A stretch of 12,494 nt of DNA from Candidatus Rifleibacteriota bacterium (GTDB lineage: Bacteria > UBP17 > UBA6191 > JACPRK01), in contig JACQZL010000224.1 of assembly GCA_016213865.1 (NCBI GenBank), positions 1 through 12,494 of the forward strand. The letters run 5' to 3'. Within the stretch, counting starts at the first letter, position 1. The number at the start of each line of letters is the position of its first letter. A model generated the notes under the pieces. It worked only from the letters and a program-made list of their open reading frames with translations, had not been told where the DNA came from and did not search any database. This document shows positions 1 through 6,514 of the stretch, piece by piece. The position numbers were made by a program, and so were the translations under genes.

Positions 1-123
1 CCATGGCAGGATATGGTAACCATCACGATTTGATGCAGCCACCCGCTCGGAGCATGGGAAACGTCGGGAGCGTCCCTGAGAAGTGGGAAGCCGCGTCGTC
101 GAGTGGCCACGGTGCCTGTCTTC

Positions 124-212
124 AACGCAAGGACGCAAAGGTGCAAGGACGCAAAGAAGGTCCCATTGATCAGCATTTCCTGGCGTCTTTGCGTCCTGGC
201 GTCTTCGCGTTT
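124..212. repeat. Imperfect inverted repeat of ACGCAAAG-type units
   Basis: The left arm (about 124-157) is built from aacgcaaggacgcaaag-like units. The right arm (about 183-212) is its approximate reverse complement (ggcgtctttgcgtcctggcg then tcttcgcgtt). About 25 bp separate the arms, so the element can fold as one long hairpin. Elements of this composition are interspersed repeats in several GC-rich environmental phyla (family recollection, not checked). No gene is recognisable in 1-123 or between this element and the next repeat at 324. Confidence 0.7.
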
Positions 213-323
213 GGTCCTCTCTGTCACCTGATCCGGGGCCGCTCCCGGAAACGTCTTTCAGATTGACTTGTCGGGCTCAATTCGAGACAAACTGGTAGGC
301 GATGTGGGGGGGCAAGAGGACCC

Positions 324-357
324 AACGCAAGGACGCAAAGACGCCAGGACGGAAAGG
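324..357. repeat. Half-copy of the ACGCAAAG repeat
   Basis: aacgcaaggacgcaaag at 324-340 repeats 124-140 exactly, with a 200 bp offset. It continues as acgccaggacggaaagg, which matches the reverse complement of the right arm at 183-212. There is no facing arm here, so this is a solitary half-element. It ends about 20 bp before the GxxExxY gene remnant. Confidence 0.65.
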
Positions 358-377
358 TGGCTGGACAAATCAGCCCC

Positions 378-480
378 ATGGCTGGGTCTGGGCGGGAGAA
401 TCCTGTCAGCCGCATCATCGTTCAAGCGGCAATCGAAGTTCATCGAGTCTTGGGCGGTCCGGGGTTGCTGGAGAGGTCCA
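378..480 (+). pseudogene. GxxExxY / PDDEXK_3-like protein, N-terminal remnant
   Basis: From ATG 378 the translation has a short lead (MAGSGRENPVS) followed by IIVQAAIEVHRVLGG and then GPGLLE. This is the highly recognisable start of GxxExxY proteins, which are small (about 125-residue) PD-(D/E)XK-nuclease-like proteins whose signature reads G-L-L-E-S-V-Y. Here similarity stops inside the signature: after GLLE the sequence is RSN, so the motif Tyr is lost, and what follows (about 481-626) shows no family similarity. Roughly 35 of the expected 120-130 residues remain. It sits directly beside the ACGCAAAG repeats and shortly upstream of the hydrolase gene. It is surely non-functional as a GxxExxY protein. 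The family call is confident; the exact right end of the remnant is not. Confidence 0.6.
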
Positions 481-574
481 ACCAAACGCGAGAGCAGCCC
501 CTCCCCAACCGCGTTCCCACGGGTTATGATCGTGGCAGGCGCCGCGCGCGCGGCGCATTCGAAGGAGGATCTCG

Positions 575-1351
575 ATGGCCCGTCTCCTCTCCTGCCTGGT
601 CTGGCTCTCGTTGGCGCTGGTGCTGATGCCTGCGGGGCTCGTGGGACCCGCTCTCTCGGGCGGCCACGCGGTCTGGGCCCAGTCGCCCGGCGACTCCGGA
701 GACACCCCGTCCTTCGACGGGCTCGCGTCGACCCGGACGACTCTGCCCTCTGCCTGGCCGACCTGGATGTCGCGGTACTCCCGGACCGTCGTCTTCCTCG
801 GCGACAGCCTGACCGAGGGGCCCGGCATCCGCGCCGATCAGGCCTATCCGGCGCTCCTGCAGCATCAGCTCGACGCGGCCGGATACCCGCTCCGGGCGAT
901 CAATGCCGGAGTTAGCGGAAACACCTCGGCCCAGGGCCTCGCCCGGATCGATGCCCTGCTGGCCAAGCGGCCGTTGTTCCTGGTGGTCAACTTCGGCACG
1001 AACGACGCGAACCTCTCGCGAGAGGCCCCCGAGGTCGTCTCGGAGCGGCTGCGACGCAACCTGGACGAGATGGTCACCCGCGCCCACGCGAAGAACACCT
1101 GGGTTGTCCTCATCCCGACCAAGCTGCCCAACTTCTACAAGCCGGCGTTGGTTTCCGGATTCGCGAAGGCCTTCGAAGCGGTCTCGAAGGCCCACAAGGT
1201 GCCGCTCGGTCCCGGTCTCCTCGATGGCGTCTGGGGGAACGGGAAGCTCTGGCTCAATAACGGTCACCCCAACGCCGCGGGCCACCGCGTGGTCGCGGGG
1301 AACGTCTGGCAGGCGCTCGAGCCCGTGGTTCGCAAGCGGCTGCGGCGCTGA
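575..1351 (+). CDS. Exported SGNH/GDSL-family hydrolase (TesA-like esterase)
   Basis: The 258-residue protein has the block order of the SGNH (TesA/arylesterase-like) hydrolases, which cleave ester or thioester bonds. A signal peptide is visible: R3, a hydrophobic core at about 7-27 and an AVWA|Q cleavage site after residue 35, so the enzyme should act outside the cytoplasmic membrane. Block I is FLGDSLTEG with nucleophile S78, block II is AGVSGNTS with oxyanion G112 or G115, block III is FGTNDA with N143, and block V is NNGHPNAAGH with H231. The expected Asp three residues before the catalytic His is N228 here. The start is fixed by gaaggagg at 561-568, six bases before ATG 575. Length is normal for the family and codon bias is strong. 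It is not obviously in an operon with its neighbours. Substrate cannot be told; TesA-like esterase or lysophospholipase activity is the family default. Confidence 0.88.
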   Translation: MARLLSCLVWLSLALVLMPAGLVGPALSGGHAVWAQSPGDSGDTPSFDGLASTRTTLPSAWPTWMSRYSRTVVFLGDSLTEGPGIRADQAYPALLQHQLDAAGYPLRAINAGVSGNTSAQGLARIDALLAKRPLFLVVNFGTNDANLSREAPEVVSERLRRNLDEMVTRAHAKNTWVVLIPTKLPNFYKPALVSGFAKAFEAVSKAHKVPLGPGLLDGVWGNGKLWLNNGHPNAAGHRVVAGNVWQALEPVVRKRLRR

Positions 1352-1392
1352 GCGGTGGGGGCCGAGTGGCCTTACTGCTTCTCGGCCGTCTT

Positions 1393-1502
1393 GGCCGGCA
1401 GGGACGCCGGCCCTACTGCCCTCGCGTTACTCGGGTTTACCCGGCTGGCGCCGGCTAAGAGCCGGCACGGAGGCCGGTCCTACTGCCCTCGCGTTACTCG
1501 GG
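1393..1502. repeat. GCCGGNCCTAC repeat pair with hairpins
   Basis: A 23-bp sequence beginning ctactgccctcgcg occurs identically at 1413-1435 and 1480-1502. Each copy is preceded by a G/C dyad. ggccggc at 1393-1399 pairs with gccggcc at 1406-1412, and gccggct at 1450-1456 pairs with agccggc at 1460-1466. The same core returns in altered form at 7481-7492 (gtcggccctacc). The dyads lie 40-115 bp after the hydrolase stop and could stall transcription, but no T-tract follows. The stretch reads open in one plus frame but shows no protein similarity. Confidence 0.6.
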
Positions 1503-1600
1503 CTTGCCGGTGCCCGCTTTGCCCGGCGCTGGCATCCGCCTCTCTCGCGGCCTACCGGACGCCGGACCTGGCTGAGGCGCTTACATTGACGAGGAACAGG

Positions 1601-1744
1601 TCCGTTCTCGATCTCGAGGTCGCGGGGCAGGATGCCCTGCTCGTGGCAGTGGGCCATCACATCGGCCACCGTCTGCGGGTCGGCCAGCCGGTTGAACCGG
1701 CACACTCGATGCCCGGGCAGCGTCTCGCACTGCGGAGTATACTC
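1601..1744 (-). pseudogene. Unidentified coding remnant
   Basis: Read on the minus strand from 1744 to 1603 this is an open stretch with almost pure G/C third positions. It encodes TLPGHRVCRFNRLADPQ, then TVADVMAHCHEQGILPRD, then LEIENG, which looks like real protein sequence. At its 3' end the bias shifts to another frame, which runs to a TAG at 1552-1554, suggesting a frameshift. It lacks a start signal of its own, and on the 5' side it runs into the plus-strand PIN gene. I do not recognise the family. A fragment of a decayed gene is the most economical reading; chance coding bias in GC-rich DNA is the alternative. Confidence 0.35.
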
Positions 1745-1745
1745 C
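1734..1745 (+). promoter_or_regulatory. 12-bp perfect palindrome overlapping a -10-like box
   Basis: ggagtatactcc is a perfect palindrome lying six bases before the GTG at 1751. It contains TATACT (1738-1743), a good -10 match, at a distance that would start transcription at or next to the GTG. I see no convincing -35 box. A short palindrome at the start of a toxin-antitoxin-like gene pair is a natural place for autoregulation, but that is inference. The GGAG at its left end could alternatively act as a distant ribosome binding site. Confidence 0.4.
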
Positions 1746-1750
1746 CCGGT

Positions 1751-2221
1751 GTGAGACGACCCACGTTCTATGTGGACACGTCGGTCTTCGGCGGCGTTTT
1801 CGATCCGGAGTTCCAGGTGGAGTCGCGCCGCTTCTTCGACCTGGCTCGCGCGGGGAGGTTCGAGGTGCTCGTCAGTCCGGTCCTGCTCGGGGAACTCGCA
1901 GGTGCGCCGCTGGCCGTGCAGCAACTGCTGACGTCCCTGCCCAGCGCCTTGGTGCGGCCGGTGGAACTGACGGCGGAGGCCATCGAGCTTCGCAACGCCT
2001 ACCTCGCAGCGAAGATCGTGGGCCCCCGCTGGGAGGAGGATGCGACGCACGTGGCGCTGGCGACCCTGGCCCGCGCCGACGCCATCGTCTCCTGGAACTT
2101 CAAGCATCTGGTTCGACTCGACAAGATCCGGCTCTACAACCAGGTGAACCTCTTCCACGGTTTCGGTTTGCTCGCAATTGTGTCACCACTGGAGGTGCAG
2201 GTGGATGAAGACGAGCCCTGA
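1751..2221 (+). CDS. PIN-domain protein, VapC-like putative ribonuclease
   Basis: The 156-residue protein (from GTG 1751) reads as one PIN domain, a metal-dependent RNase fold common in toxins of toxin-antitoxin pairs. The acidic sites are D9 (in FYVDTSVFGG), E48 (in SPVLLGELAG) and D97 (in WEEDATHVALA). The fourth site is the SWNFKHLV variant with N116 rather than Asp, a form seen in a subgroup of PIN proteins. ATG 1709 would add 14 residues (MPGQRLALRSILPG) that do not belong to the fold, so the GTG matching the family start is preferred. The stop codon overlaps the next gene by 17 bp, which implies co-translation. There is no transmembrane segment or signal peptide, so it is cytoplasmic. 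Toxin activity is inferred from family and pairing only. Confidence 0.8.
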   Translation: MRRPTFYVDTSVFGGVFDPEFQVESRRFFDLARAGRFEVLVSPVLLGELAGAPLAVQQLLTSLPSALVRPVELTAEAIELRNAYLAAKIVGPRWEEDATHVALATLARADAIVSWNFKHLVRLDKIRLYNQVNLFHGFGLLAIVSPLEVQVDEDEP

Positions 2222-2471
2222 GCCCCCGGTTCTCGATTGCATCGCTTTCAAGCGTGAGGCCCAATCCCGCATTTATGACCAGATTCGAGCTCTCGGAGTC
2301 CGGGAGGAGATTGAGTTCTTCCGCCGCATCGTCTCGGAGGGGTCGCTGGCCGACTGGTGGAACGTCCTCGTCGGAGAGACCGCCGGACGGCCCCCGGGCG
2401 AGCCGCAGGCCCCCGGTGCCCCCGAGGTTGCCAGGAACCTGCGGCTCGGGCCCGCAGAGGGCGGAACGTAG
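2205..2471 (+). CDS. Small partner protein of the PIN gene (putative antitoxin)
   Basis: The 88-residue protein starts at ATG 2205 with ggaggtg at 2191-2197 as ribosome binding site, inside the end of the PIN gene. The first 60 or so residues carry a pattern I associate with small proteins encoded directly after this type of PIN gene: LDCIAFKREAQSRIYDQI, then REEIEFFRRIV. It is mainly helical and amphipathic. The last ~25 residues (GRPPGEPQAPGAPEVARN and onward) are Pro/Gly/Ala-rich and look like unselected read-through, so the ancestral protein was probably about 65 residues. No DNA-binding motif is evident. Position, overlap and size suggest an antitoxin or regulatory partner of the PIN protein, but this has not been shown from sequence alone. 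Confidence 0.65.
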   Translation: MKTSPEPPVLDCIAFKREAQSRIYDQIRALGVREEIEFFRRIVSEGSLADWWNVLVGETAGRPPGEPQAPGAPEVARNLRLGPAEGGT

Positions 2472-2500
2472 CAGCTCCCGCGGAGATCCTGCGGACCGCG

Positions 2501-2647
2501 ATGCGCTACCCGACTGGCCGCACGACGCTGGTCACCGGAGATGGCGGCCTGAGGCTGGCGGCGTTGACCCGCGGCGTTGAAGCACTCGGCGCCGAGGCGC
2601 TGCTGCAGGGCGATTGGCGCGGCCGGGCCGGCAAGCTGCGACGGTAG
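2501..2647 (+). pseudogene. Possible gene remnant resembling the end of a PIN-like domain
   Basis: Within the ~450 bp gap after the PIN pair, this frame keeps strong G/C third positions for about 55 codons and ends at TAG 2645-2647. It contains TTLVTGDGGLRLAALTRGVE. An hVTxDxxLxxxAxxxGV pattern is typical of the last strand and helix of PIN-like nucleases, so it could be the tail of a second lost PIN gene. There is no ribosome binding site before ATG 2501 and no upstream part of such a protein. The call is weak; plain coding bias by chance is possible. Confidence 0.25.
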
Positions 2648-2748
2648 CGGGACGAAGGAGTACGGGCGGATGAGCCGCGGGGAAACGTGAGAGCTTGTGA
2701 ATCAACCGCCGGCCTCCCGAGTTCTGATGAAGCGGGGCACCATCTTGG

Positions 2749-2781
2749 CTGCCCAGCGGCCTGGATGCCGTGCCTGGGCAG
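2749..2781. repeat. Small inverted repeat in the gap before the nucleotidyltransferase pair
   Basis: ctgcccag (2749-2756) and ctgggcag (2774-2781) are an 8-bp perfect inverted repeat with a 17-bp spacer. It is followed by ggacgcccgccccact, a composition similar to the other interspersed repeats here. In 2648-2927 I see nothing else except a promoter-like box near 2888. Confidence 0.4.
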
Positions 2782-2861
2782 TCGGGACGCCCGCCCCACT
2801 TCACCGGTGACCGACGGCCCGGAGATTGATGCCCAGGCTCTGGACTGGCGATCGTGGGGAC

Positions 2862-2893
2862 TTGCCTTGCGGCCTCTGTTGCTGGGGTATGAT
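2862..2893 (+). promoter_or_regulatory. Candidate promoter for the small ORF-nucleotidyltransferase pair
   Basis: TATGAT at 2888-2893 is a good -10 box, preceded by TTGCCT (2862-2867, 20 bp spacing) or TTGCGG (2867-2872, 15 bp spacing). Neither spacing is ideal. Transcription would begin near 2900, leaving a leader of about 28 bases before ATG 2928. Confidence 0.35.
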
Positions 2894-2927
2894 CTCCTGT
2901 GAGCAGCGCTCAGGGAGCAACGCGTCG

Positions 2928-3116
2928 ATGGAAGAACTCCGTGAGGCGATCCGGCGCAATCCGGACAACAGCCTGGAACAGTTGGAGTGGTACGAGCTCT
3001 CGCCGTTCGATCGGTTTCTGGAGTCCCAGCGGCTGTGGGAGACCTTCGCGCTCCTGGGAGGAGACGTTGTCCCGGAACCCGATAGCGAGAGTCCTTTCGA
3101 CCCTGCTCGAACATGA
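2928..3116 (+). CDS. Small conserved-looking protein preceding the nucleotidyltransferase
   Basis: The 62-residue acidic protein starts at ATG 2928 with only a weak ribosome binding site (ggga at 2913-2916). Its translation is protein-like: EELREAIRRNPDNSLEQLEW, then SPFDRFLESQRLWETFALLG, then PEPDSESPFD. It has helical, charged N-terminal and aromatic central parts and no membrane segment. I do not recognise a named domain. I recall similar proteins directly upstream of nucleotidyltransferases in GC-rich environmental bacteria, but cannot verify this here. Its last 50 bases overlap the start of the downstream gene in a different frame, a strong sign of coupled translation. Antitoxin, adaptor or regulator of the nucleotidyltransferase are possible roles; none is demonstrated. 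Confidence 0.6.
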   Translation: MEELREAIRRNPDNSLEQLEWYELSPFDRFLESQRLWETFALLGGDVVPEPDSESPFDPART

Positions 3117-3837
3117 GGTCGCGTTCCTCCTGATGGGAGGGCAGGCCTGCATCGGCTACGGGGCCGCAGAGTTCAGTCGGGACCTCGACGTGGTCGTCCT
3201 GGGGGCGCGACCGAACCTCGCGGCGCTGGAGAAGGCGCTGTCGGCCCTCGAAGCCGAACTCGTGTACGTGCCGCCGCTGTCCGCGCAGGTTCTCGAGCGG
3301 GGCCATGCGTGTCACTTTCGGTGCCAGGCCGAGGGGCTAGGCGGCCTTCGTCTGGATGTCATGGCGCGCCTGCGGGGCGTCGATGCGTTTCCCGGCCTGT
3401 GGCTTCGACGGAACGAACTGAACGTGCCGGGAGTCGGCCTCGTTCCCCTGCTGTCCGTCGAAGACCTGGTGAAGGCCAAGAAGACCCAGCGCGACAAGGA
3501 CTGGCCCATGATTCGGCGTCTCGTCGAGGCCGATGTCTATCGAGCCGGCCCGCAGGTCTCAACAGAGAAGGTCTCGTTCTGGCTCTCCGAGGGACGCACC
3601 TGCGAACTGCTCCTCGAGCTTGCCCGCCGGTTCCCTGAGGAAGCGCGCGCCGTGGCCGGCCGCCGGCCGGCGATCGAAGCAGCGGTTCGAGGTGACGCCA
3701 CGGCCGTCGCCAGGCTCCTGCTCGAAGAACAGGAGTCCGAGCGCGAACTCGATCGCCGTTACTGGGAGCCGCTCAAGCAGGAGCTGGAGCGCTGGCGCCA
3801 CGCAGGGAGAACAAGTGTCTCTCGACCCCGAGATTGA
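3067..3837 (+). CDS. MNT-type nucleotidyltransferase
   Basis: From TTG 3067 (ribosome binding site gggaggag at 3056-3063) the protein is 256 residues. It opens with the minimal nucleotidyltransferase fold: helix LSTLLEHEVAFLL, loop GGQACIGYGAAEFSR (G24-G25) and catalytic D39-L-D41. The third acidic residue is D97 in LRLDVMARLRG. A conserved VKAKKTQRDKDWPMIRRLV segment (about 136-153) follows, as in many stand-alone enzymes of this class. The C-terminal third (about 165-250) is helical and charged with ERELDRRYWEPLKQELERW, resembling an added helical domain. ATG 3133 is in frame but would delete the first helix and leave no room before the GG loop, so the TTG start is preferred. Such enzymes transfer AMP or other nucleotides to proteins or RNA and are often partners in toxin-antitoxin pairs. 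The target here is unknown, and the overlapping small protein is the first candidate. Confidence 0.75.
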   Translation: MSRNPIARVLSTLLEHEVAFLLMGGQACIGYGAAEFSRDLDVVVLGARPNLAALEKALSALEAELVYVPPLSAQVLERGHACHFRCQAEGLGGLRLDVMARLRGVDAFPGLWLRRNELNVPGVGLVPLLSVEDLVKAKKTQRDKDWPMIRRLVEADVYRAGPQVSTEKVSFWLSEGRTCELLLELARRFPEEARAVAGRRPAIEAAVRGDATAVARLLLEEQESERELDRRYWEPLKQELERWRHAGRTSVSRPRD

Positions 3838-3912
3838 GAGTCCGAGTCTCTCGCGGCCGGCCGCCCCGAGTAGCGTGACCGTGGTAACATTGCGGCAACC
3901 TCGGCGCGGCCC

Positions 3913-5390
3913 ATGAACCTCAGCATCGGCGGCAAGATCTTCGGTATCACGCTTTGCCTTCTGGCGTTGACGGCACTCGTGTCGATCATCTCCAGCGGCC
4001 TTGTCAGCAGGGGGCGCGCCCAGCTCCTGGTCGTCAGCGAGGGGTTTGTCCCGTTGAAGGACGCCGTGAGCGACTTCCGGTTTCGCATGCTGGAGCGGCA
4101 GATGCACCTGGCTCGAGCGCGAGCATTACTGGCCCGCACGCCGTACCGCGAGGAGGAACTGGCGCGCGAGCGAGCCCTCCTGGGGCAGAAGGACGCCGAG
4201 GCGGCGGCGGCGCTCGAGCATGCCGCACGGGCGGAGCTGTTGCTCGAGAGCGCTCCCCTGGGCGGACGGGGTAAGGTCGAGATGGCCAAGTTCTCGGTCC
4301 TCCTGGCCGGACTGCAGACCCGCAGCCGGGAGAGCTCCGGATACAGCACACGGCTGCTCGATGCGATGACGGTGCACGATTCGCAGGCGATCGCGGCGCT
4401 GACCCCACTCGTCGAGAAGACCTACGCCGAGACGATGTCCGACAGCGAGAAGGGCCTCGCCGACGTTTCGGAATTCAATCGCCTGTGCACGGAAGAGGTC
4501 CTCGACATGCAGCAGCGCATCCAGCGCGTGAGCTTCACCGCGACAGGCATCGCCTGCCTGGTCGGCCTGGTGCTCTCGATCCTCGTGATCCGCGGACTGA
4601 TGCGGTCGGTGCGGGCGCTGATGACAGGAGTCCACGCGGTCGAGAGCGGCAAGCTCGACGTCGAGGTCCAGGTGGCGACGGCGGACGAGATCGCCGAGCT
4701 GGCGCGCTCTTTCAACAAGATGGTGCAGGAGCTTCGCGTCAAGGATCGCATCAAGGACACTTCTGGGGGCCGCCTTTCACCCCAGCCGAGCAGCACGCCG
4801 GCCTGGCCTGCCTGGCTGCGCTGGCGCAGCTCCAGGCACTCGAGAAGTTCCGGGCTATCCTGCCCGAACTGATGGGGTTGCGAAAGGGCGTGCCGGACAT
4901 CGATTTCCGCATTGGCATCGCCACGGGAGACGTCGTGGTCGGCAGCATCGGTTCCGAGGTATCGAAGGCCTTCACCGTGCTCGGCGACACGGTCAACCTG
5001 GCCAGTCGACTCGAGGGCGCCAACAAGCAGTACGGCACGCGCATCTTGCTCAGCGAGGAAACGGAGAAGATGGCGAGGGCCGAGATCGAGACCCGCGAAA
5101 TCGACCTGATCGCCGTGAAGGGCAAGACCGACCCGGTGCGTGTCTTCGAGCTCCTTGGACGGCACGGCGAGCTGGACGCCGCCAGGCAGGAACTGAGGCG
5201 GACGTTCGAGGAGGGGCTCTCGGCCTACCGCGCCCGCCGCTGGAACGATGGAATCGAAGTGTTCAAGCGGTGCCTTGGGCTCTTCCCCGGCGATCGGCCG
5301 TCGGCGGTCTATCTCTCGCGGTGCGAACGGCTGGCCACGGACCCTCCCGCCCAGGACTGGGACGGCGTCTGGCGACTGAGCGAGAAGTGA
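3913..5390 (+). pseudogene. Class III adenylate/guanylate cyclase, internal deletion and frameshift
   Basis: The frame from ATG 3913 gives TM1 (about residues 7-27), an extracytoplasmic helical sensor of ~175 residues, TM2 (about 207-228) and a HAMP domain ending in DEIAELARSFNKMVQELRVK and DRIKDT. At 4760/4761 similarity jumps to FWGPPFTPAEQHA in another frame. From there the second half of a class III cyclase domain continues: IGIATGDVVVGSIGSE, VLGDTVNLASRLE (base-binding D plus catalytic N and R), then VKGKTDPVRVFELLG and a TPR-like tail to TGA 5388. In relatives about 75-85 residues lie between these points, including both metal-binding Asp. They are missing, so no active cyclase can be made. 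The first frame ends at 4872. TAACAT at 3885-3890 with TG before it is a possible -10 box. A true deletion or a collapsed assembly are both possible. Confidence 0.8.
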
Positions 5391-5542
5391 AGCTCCGCCC
5401 TCGTTCCGGCCGCGAGCGCGGCTCGCTCGGGGAAAGGCAAGCAGCACGTTTCAGATGCGGCCGGCCGGCTTCGTTTCCGCGCCGGACCGGGGGGCCCACG
5501 CTGCCAGGAACCCCGGACAACGGGAATCCGCCGCAACTTCGG

Positions 5543-6427
5543 TCAGCGTCCGCGTGGCTCGCCTCTGACGCCGCTTCTCGGCTGTGAGGCCGGGTAGGAG
5601 TTCCCCTCGACCGGAGCGATGGCGCGTCCGGCACCGTCGTCGAATCGGATGGGCAGCGATTCAGGGTCCGCGCCGAAGCGAGCGCGCCGGACTTCAAAGT
5701 GAAGGTGCGGCTCCGTGCTGAAACCCGTGTTCCCGCTCTCTCCGAGCAGCTCGCCGGCTTTGACGCGCTGGCCTTCGTACACCCGGGCCCCACCCTCACG
5801 CAGGTGGACGTATCTGCCCAGCGTCCCGTCCGGGTGCACCAGCAGCACTTCGTTTGCCTTGCCCTTCAGGGACGGATCGGGGCCGCCGGCCGAATAGGCG
5901 TCGGAGACGAATCCGACCAGGCCGTCGCGTGCCGCGAGGATGCGTGTGCCCACGGGCATGAGGAAATCGAGGGCGAAGGCCTCTGCCCCCGTGTGTGAGA
6001 AGCTCCCGTTGGGGCCCTGGGACAAACGCCGCGGGACGCCGGCGTCGAACGGCCAAGCGTACAGGCAACTCCGGTCGTGCTCGACCCCGGGGGCTCCGTA
6101 CCAGTACGTGTACTGCCATCTGTAGCGCCAGGGACGCGAGGGGTCTTGCTGGCGCAACGTCAGGAGCTCGAGTTGCTGGCGTCCCTGGACCACGAACTCG
6201 TACGGGGCGACGCGCGAGGCCGTTGCGTTGGCCGATTCGAGAAGGTCGATCCGGACTACCGCGGGGCAGTGCGTCGTGTTCTCGGCGGTGAAGGACACCG
6301 CATCGTTGCCGTTCAGGGCCGAGACGAGGACCCGCTCGGAGGGGGCTGCGCCGAGGCTCGGCGTCAGGGTCAGCAGGGTCGCCACGGCAAAGAGAGGACA
6401 CCTCACCATTATTCCAGTCTCGCACAT
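5543..6427 (-). CDS. Exported M23-family metallopeptidase
   Basis: This is a 294-residue protein with an N-terminal secretion signal (VRCPLFAVATLLTLTPSLGA) and a C-terminal LytM/M23 peptidase domain, the zinc fold that cuts peptidoglycan cross-links or related glycyl bonds. Zinc and catalytic residues are visible: H145 and D154 in SHTGAEAFALDFLMPVGT, H208 in GRYVHLREGG, and H241/H243 in EPHLHFEV. The Gly-rich turn VKAGELLGESGNTGFST precedes the HxH. The segment at about 30-125 is a beta-rich, Cys-containing extracytoplasmic domain. ATG 6409, giving MVRCPL, makes a more typical signal peptide. ATG 6427 has GGGGGAG immediately against it, too close to work well, so the true start may be 6409. 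It converges on the broken cyclase gene and diverges from the DUF4143 remnant. A role in envelope remodelling is inferred. Confidence 0.85.
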   Translation of the reverse strand: MCETGIMVRCPLFAVATLLTLTPSLGAAPSERVLVSALNGNDAVSFTAENTTHCPAVVRIDLLESANATASRVAPYEFVVQGRQQLELLTLRQQDPSRPWRYRWQYTYWYGAPGVEHDRSCLYAWPFDAGVPRRLSQGPNGSFSHTGAEAFALDFLMPVGTRILAARDGLVGFVSDAYSAGGPDPSLKGKANEVLLVHPDGTLGRYVHLREGGARVYEGQRVKAGELLGESGNTGFSTEPHLHFEVRRARFGADPESLPIRFDDGAGRAIAPVEGNSYPASQPRSGVRGEPRGR

Positions 6428-6477
6428 CTCCCCCGAGGCAGCGGGGGCCTTTGCAGAGCCCGGGTCCTGGTGCGTGG

Positions 6478-6514
6478 TTGCGCCTTGTCACAGTCCGCCA
6501 TACAATGGCGAACA
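6478..6514 (+). promoter_or_regulatory. Promoter with dyad, apparently leaderless
   Basis: TTGCGC (6478-6483), a 17-bp spacer and TACAAT (6501-6506) make a respectable sigma-70-like promoter. The expected transcription start falls at about 6513-6515, on the ATG of the ATPase gene. No Shine-Dalgarno sequence is present. The perfect inverted repeat cgccatacaatggcg (6496-6510) covers the -10 box and is a plausible operator. It lies in the divergent gap with the M23 peptidase gene. Confidence 0.45.

Noticed and set aside
3..266. Open frame at the left edge as a gene
   Set aside because: It runs through the inverted repeat, has no ribosome binding site or family pattern, and shows mixed codon use.
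119..357. CRISPR-like array from repeated ACGCAAAG units
   Set aside because: Units are short, irregular and in both orientations, with no uniform spacers and no cas genes; they are interspersed palindromic repeats.
524..1285. Minus-strand open frame opposite the SGNH hydrolase
   Set aside because: The hydrolase has all sequence blocks and a ribosome binding site; the antisense frame is Arg/Gly-rich bias.
1393..1466. Rho-independent terminator after the hydrolase
   Set aside because: Stems are good but no T-rich tail follows, and they belong to a repeat seen twice; kept as repeats only.
1355..1750. Extended N-terminus for the PIN gene
   Set aside because: The added sequence translates the repeat DNA and lies ahead of the usual PIN start; it is read-through of a GC-rich open frame.
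4422..5447. Long minus-strand open frame opposite the cyclase
   Set aside because: It is a shadow of G/C third-position bias; the plus strand has clear HAMP and cyclase motifs and this frame has none.
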